Shown here: positions 4,407-5,468 of the stretch, one piece after another
How positions within the stretch are numbered: the stretch's first letter is position 1
How the letters are laid out: every line of letters begins with the position of its first letter
From: Candidatus Dojkabacteria bacterium CG_4_10_14_0_2_um_filter_Dojkabacteria_WS6_41_15
GTDB lineage: Bacteria; Patescibacteriota; Dojkabacteria; GCA-002793355
Length of the DNA stretch: 5,468 bases
Direction: 5' to 3'
Assembly (NCBI GenBank): GCA_002793355.1
Contig: PFQB01000006.1
Location: forward strand, 1-5,468
Position numbers and translations under genes: made by a program
The notes under the pieces: model-generated
Told to the model about the DNA's origin: nothing
What the model saw: the letters and a program-made list of their open reading frames with translations, nothing else
Database searches by the model: none

Positions 4407-5468
4407 ATGGGAATAAGAGATTTTCTCTGGGACTATCCAATCGGTGTTAGTAGTTTTGTTCGTAGATTTTCACTACTATTTGTGATTCTTGCTGGTGCTG
4501 TTATTGCGCTCCTATTTATCACTACCTTGATGGAGTCAATTGGAGGGCATCAAGCCAAGCTGCTTTTCAGAAATACGCTGCGTTATGGGGTCGTAGGGCA
4601 ATTTGTCGCTATTAACCCAATCGAAGTAGGTGCCAGTGAACCAGAACAAGTGTTGGCAAAATTACTGTACAACAGTTTGATAGCAAACGATGGTTCAGGA
4701 CGATTTTATCCTGAGCTTGCCGAAACTTGGGGAATTTCTCCTGATGGAAAAGAATATACTTTTTATCTACGAAAAGGCGTTAAATGGCACGACGGTTATG
4801 AATTCACCGCCAAGGATGTTGCAACTACATTTGAATTGATGAAATCAGGCGATACAGAAACAACATTTGGTTCTTTGGCGAAAGAGGTAGAAGTTTCTGT
4901 ACAAGGCCTATACAAAGTCGCATTTACCTTAAAACAGGTAAATGCGACTTTTTTAGAATTGTTACTAACTCCAATTCTCCCAGACCATTTATATGCAAAT
5001 CTTAGCTATTCGCGCGTAGTGGAACTCGGTGACTCCATCAGCTCCGTAGGCACTGGCCCGTATAGGCTAGATCGTCAAGACGGGCAGGTGCTCATACTTA
5101 AGGCGAATCAGCAGTATTTTAAAGGAACGGCAAAAATCCCAGAAATTGTTATTGAGGTCTTCCCTACGTATTCATTAGCGGAAAAGGCATTTTTGGGTGG
5201 AGAAGTTCATGCAATATCGCCTATAGAAGTTCGCGATATATCACGATTGGAGAGGGTTGCTAAAACCAGTTCCCGTGTTGTTATACAGCCTATTGTTGAA
5301 GCAAATAACACCAGAATGCTCTTGTTTAATGTTCAAAAGGCTTCTACTTATTTGGGCAAAAATTTGGTTATTAGACAGGCAGTAATGAAAAGCATCGATA
5401 GAGAGCAGTTGGTTTCACTCTTTCCAGGATCAGAATTGGCTTTTGGTCCGCTCAGTAAAACGTCACTT
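4407..5468 (+). CDS. Membrane-anchored family 5 solute-binding protein, partial
   Basis: The frame stays open to the window edge, giving 354 codons of a protein that should reach about 500-600. It belongs to SBP_bac_5 (OppA/DppA type), which binds oligopeptides or similar solutes for ABC uptake. The hallmark run lies at 103-146: ELAETWGISPDGKEYTF, then LRKGVKWHDGYEFTAKDV. Later come ILPDHLY and VGTGPYRLD, then NTRMLLFNV near the visible end. The N-terminus is unusual: about 20 residues likely to be cytoplasmic, then a transmembrane helix (about 22-42) with no lipobox cysteine, so the protein is probably anchored by an uncleaved helix with the binding domain outside. The gene begins two bases after secG. 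Whether permease and ATPase genes follow cannot be seen, and the ligand is unknown. A terminator-like hairpin lies within codons 170-182. Confidence 0.93.
   Translation, partial: MGIRDFLWDYPIGVSSFVRRFSLLFVILAGAVIALLFITTLMESIGGHQAKLLFRNTLRYGVVGQFVAINPIEVGASEPEQVLAKLLYNSLIANDGSGRFYPELAETWGISPDGKEYTFYLRKGVKWHDGYEFTAKDVATTFELMKSGDTETTFGSLAKEVEVSVQGLYKVAFTLKQVNATFLELLLTPILPDHLYANLSYSRVVELGDSISSVGTGPYRLDRQDGQVLILKANQQYFKGTAKIPEIVIEVFPTYSLAEKAFLGGEVHAISPIEVRDISRLERVAKTSSRVVIQPIVEANNTRMLLFNVQKASTYLGKNLVIRQAVMKSIDREQLVSLFPGSELAFGPLSKTSL
4914..4954 (+). terminator. Terminator-like hairpin inside the solute-binding protein gene
   Basis: AAAGTCGCATTTACC (4914-4928) and its exact reverse complement (4937-4951) form a perfect 15-bp stem around an 8-base loop, TTAAAACA. 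The stem runs into six T (4949-4954), giving the shape of an intrinsic terminator in the direction of the gene. It lies in sense coding sequence that encodes a family-typical stretch (VAFTLKQ...FLELL), so the reading frame is intact through it. It may attenuate transcription or stabilise the mRNA. A chance palindrome of this length is unlikely, but no function can be shown from sequence. Confidence 0.5.

Noticed and set aside
5214..5239. ATATCGC/GCGATAT 7-bp inverted repeat within the solute-binding protein gene
   Set aside because: The stem is short, the loop is 12 bases and no T-run follows. Palindromes of this size are expected by chance.

Overview
This AT-rich bacterial window looks like a piece of a Candidate Phyla Radiation (Patescibacteria) genome. 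This is an inference from several things: compact gene packing with overlapping starts and stops, a divergent pyruvate kinase with a shortened C-terminal domain, a short SecG followed at once by a membrane-anchored family 5 solute-binding protein, few Shine-Dalgarno sites, and a tRNA gene without encoded CCA. TGA acts as a stop in the ATGA overlap before secG, which argues against the lineages that read TGA as glycine.

Layout. Positions 1-660 hold no convincing protein gene. They contain two related inverted-repeat modules: A (312-426, perfect 20-bp arms) and B (554-660, 18-bp arms with one mismatch). Each is followed directly by sequence from the 3' end of tRNA-Cys. After module B this is the intact tRNA-Cys(GCA) gene on the minus strand (661-732). 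After module A it is only a 16-base remnant (427-442). The arms differ between modules but stay complementary within each, so either pairing or symmetry is being kept. This is the most unusual part of the window.

Next comes a plus-strand APH/choline-kinase-type phosphotransferase (about 775-1875). Its 5' end is crowded against the tRNA and the tRNA's probable promoter. It converges with a minus-strand pyruvate kinase (1878-3167), leaving a 2-bp gap.

A 61-bp divergent intergenic region separates pyruvate kinase from a plus-strand operon: a single-span membrane protein (3229-3780), a polytopic membrane protein (3770-4183), SecG (4180-4404), and a membrane-anchored SBP_bac_5 protein (4407 to beyond 5468). 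The genes overlap by 11 and 4 bases and are then separated by 2. The operon appears devoted to the cell envelope, combining a protein-export subunit with an oligopeptide-type binding protein and two small membrane proteins of unknown role. A perfect 15-bp hairpin followed by a T-run, shaped like an intrinsic terminator, lies inside the solute-binding protein gene.
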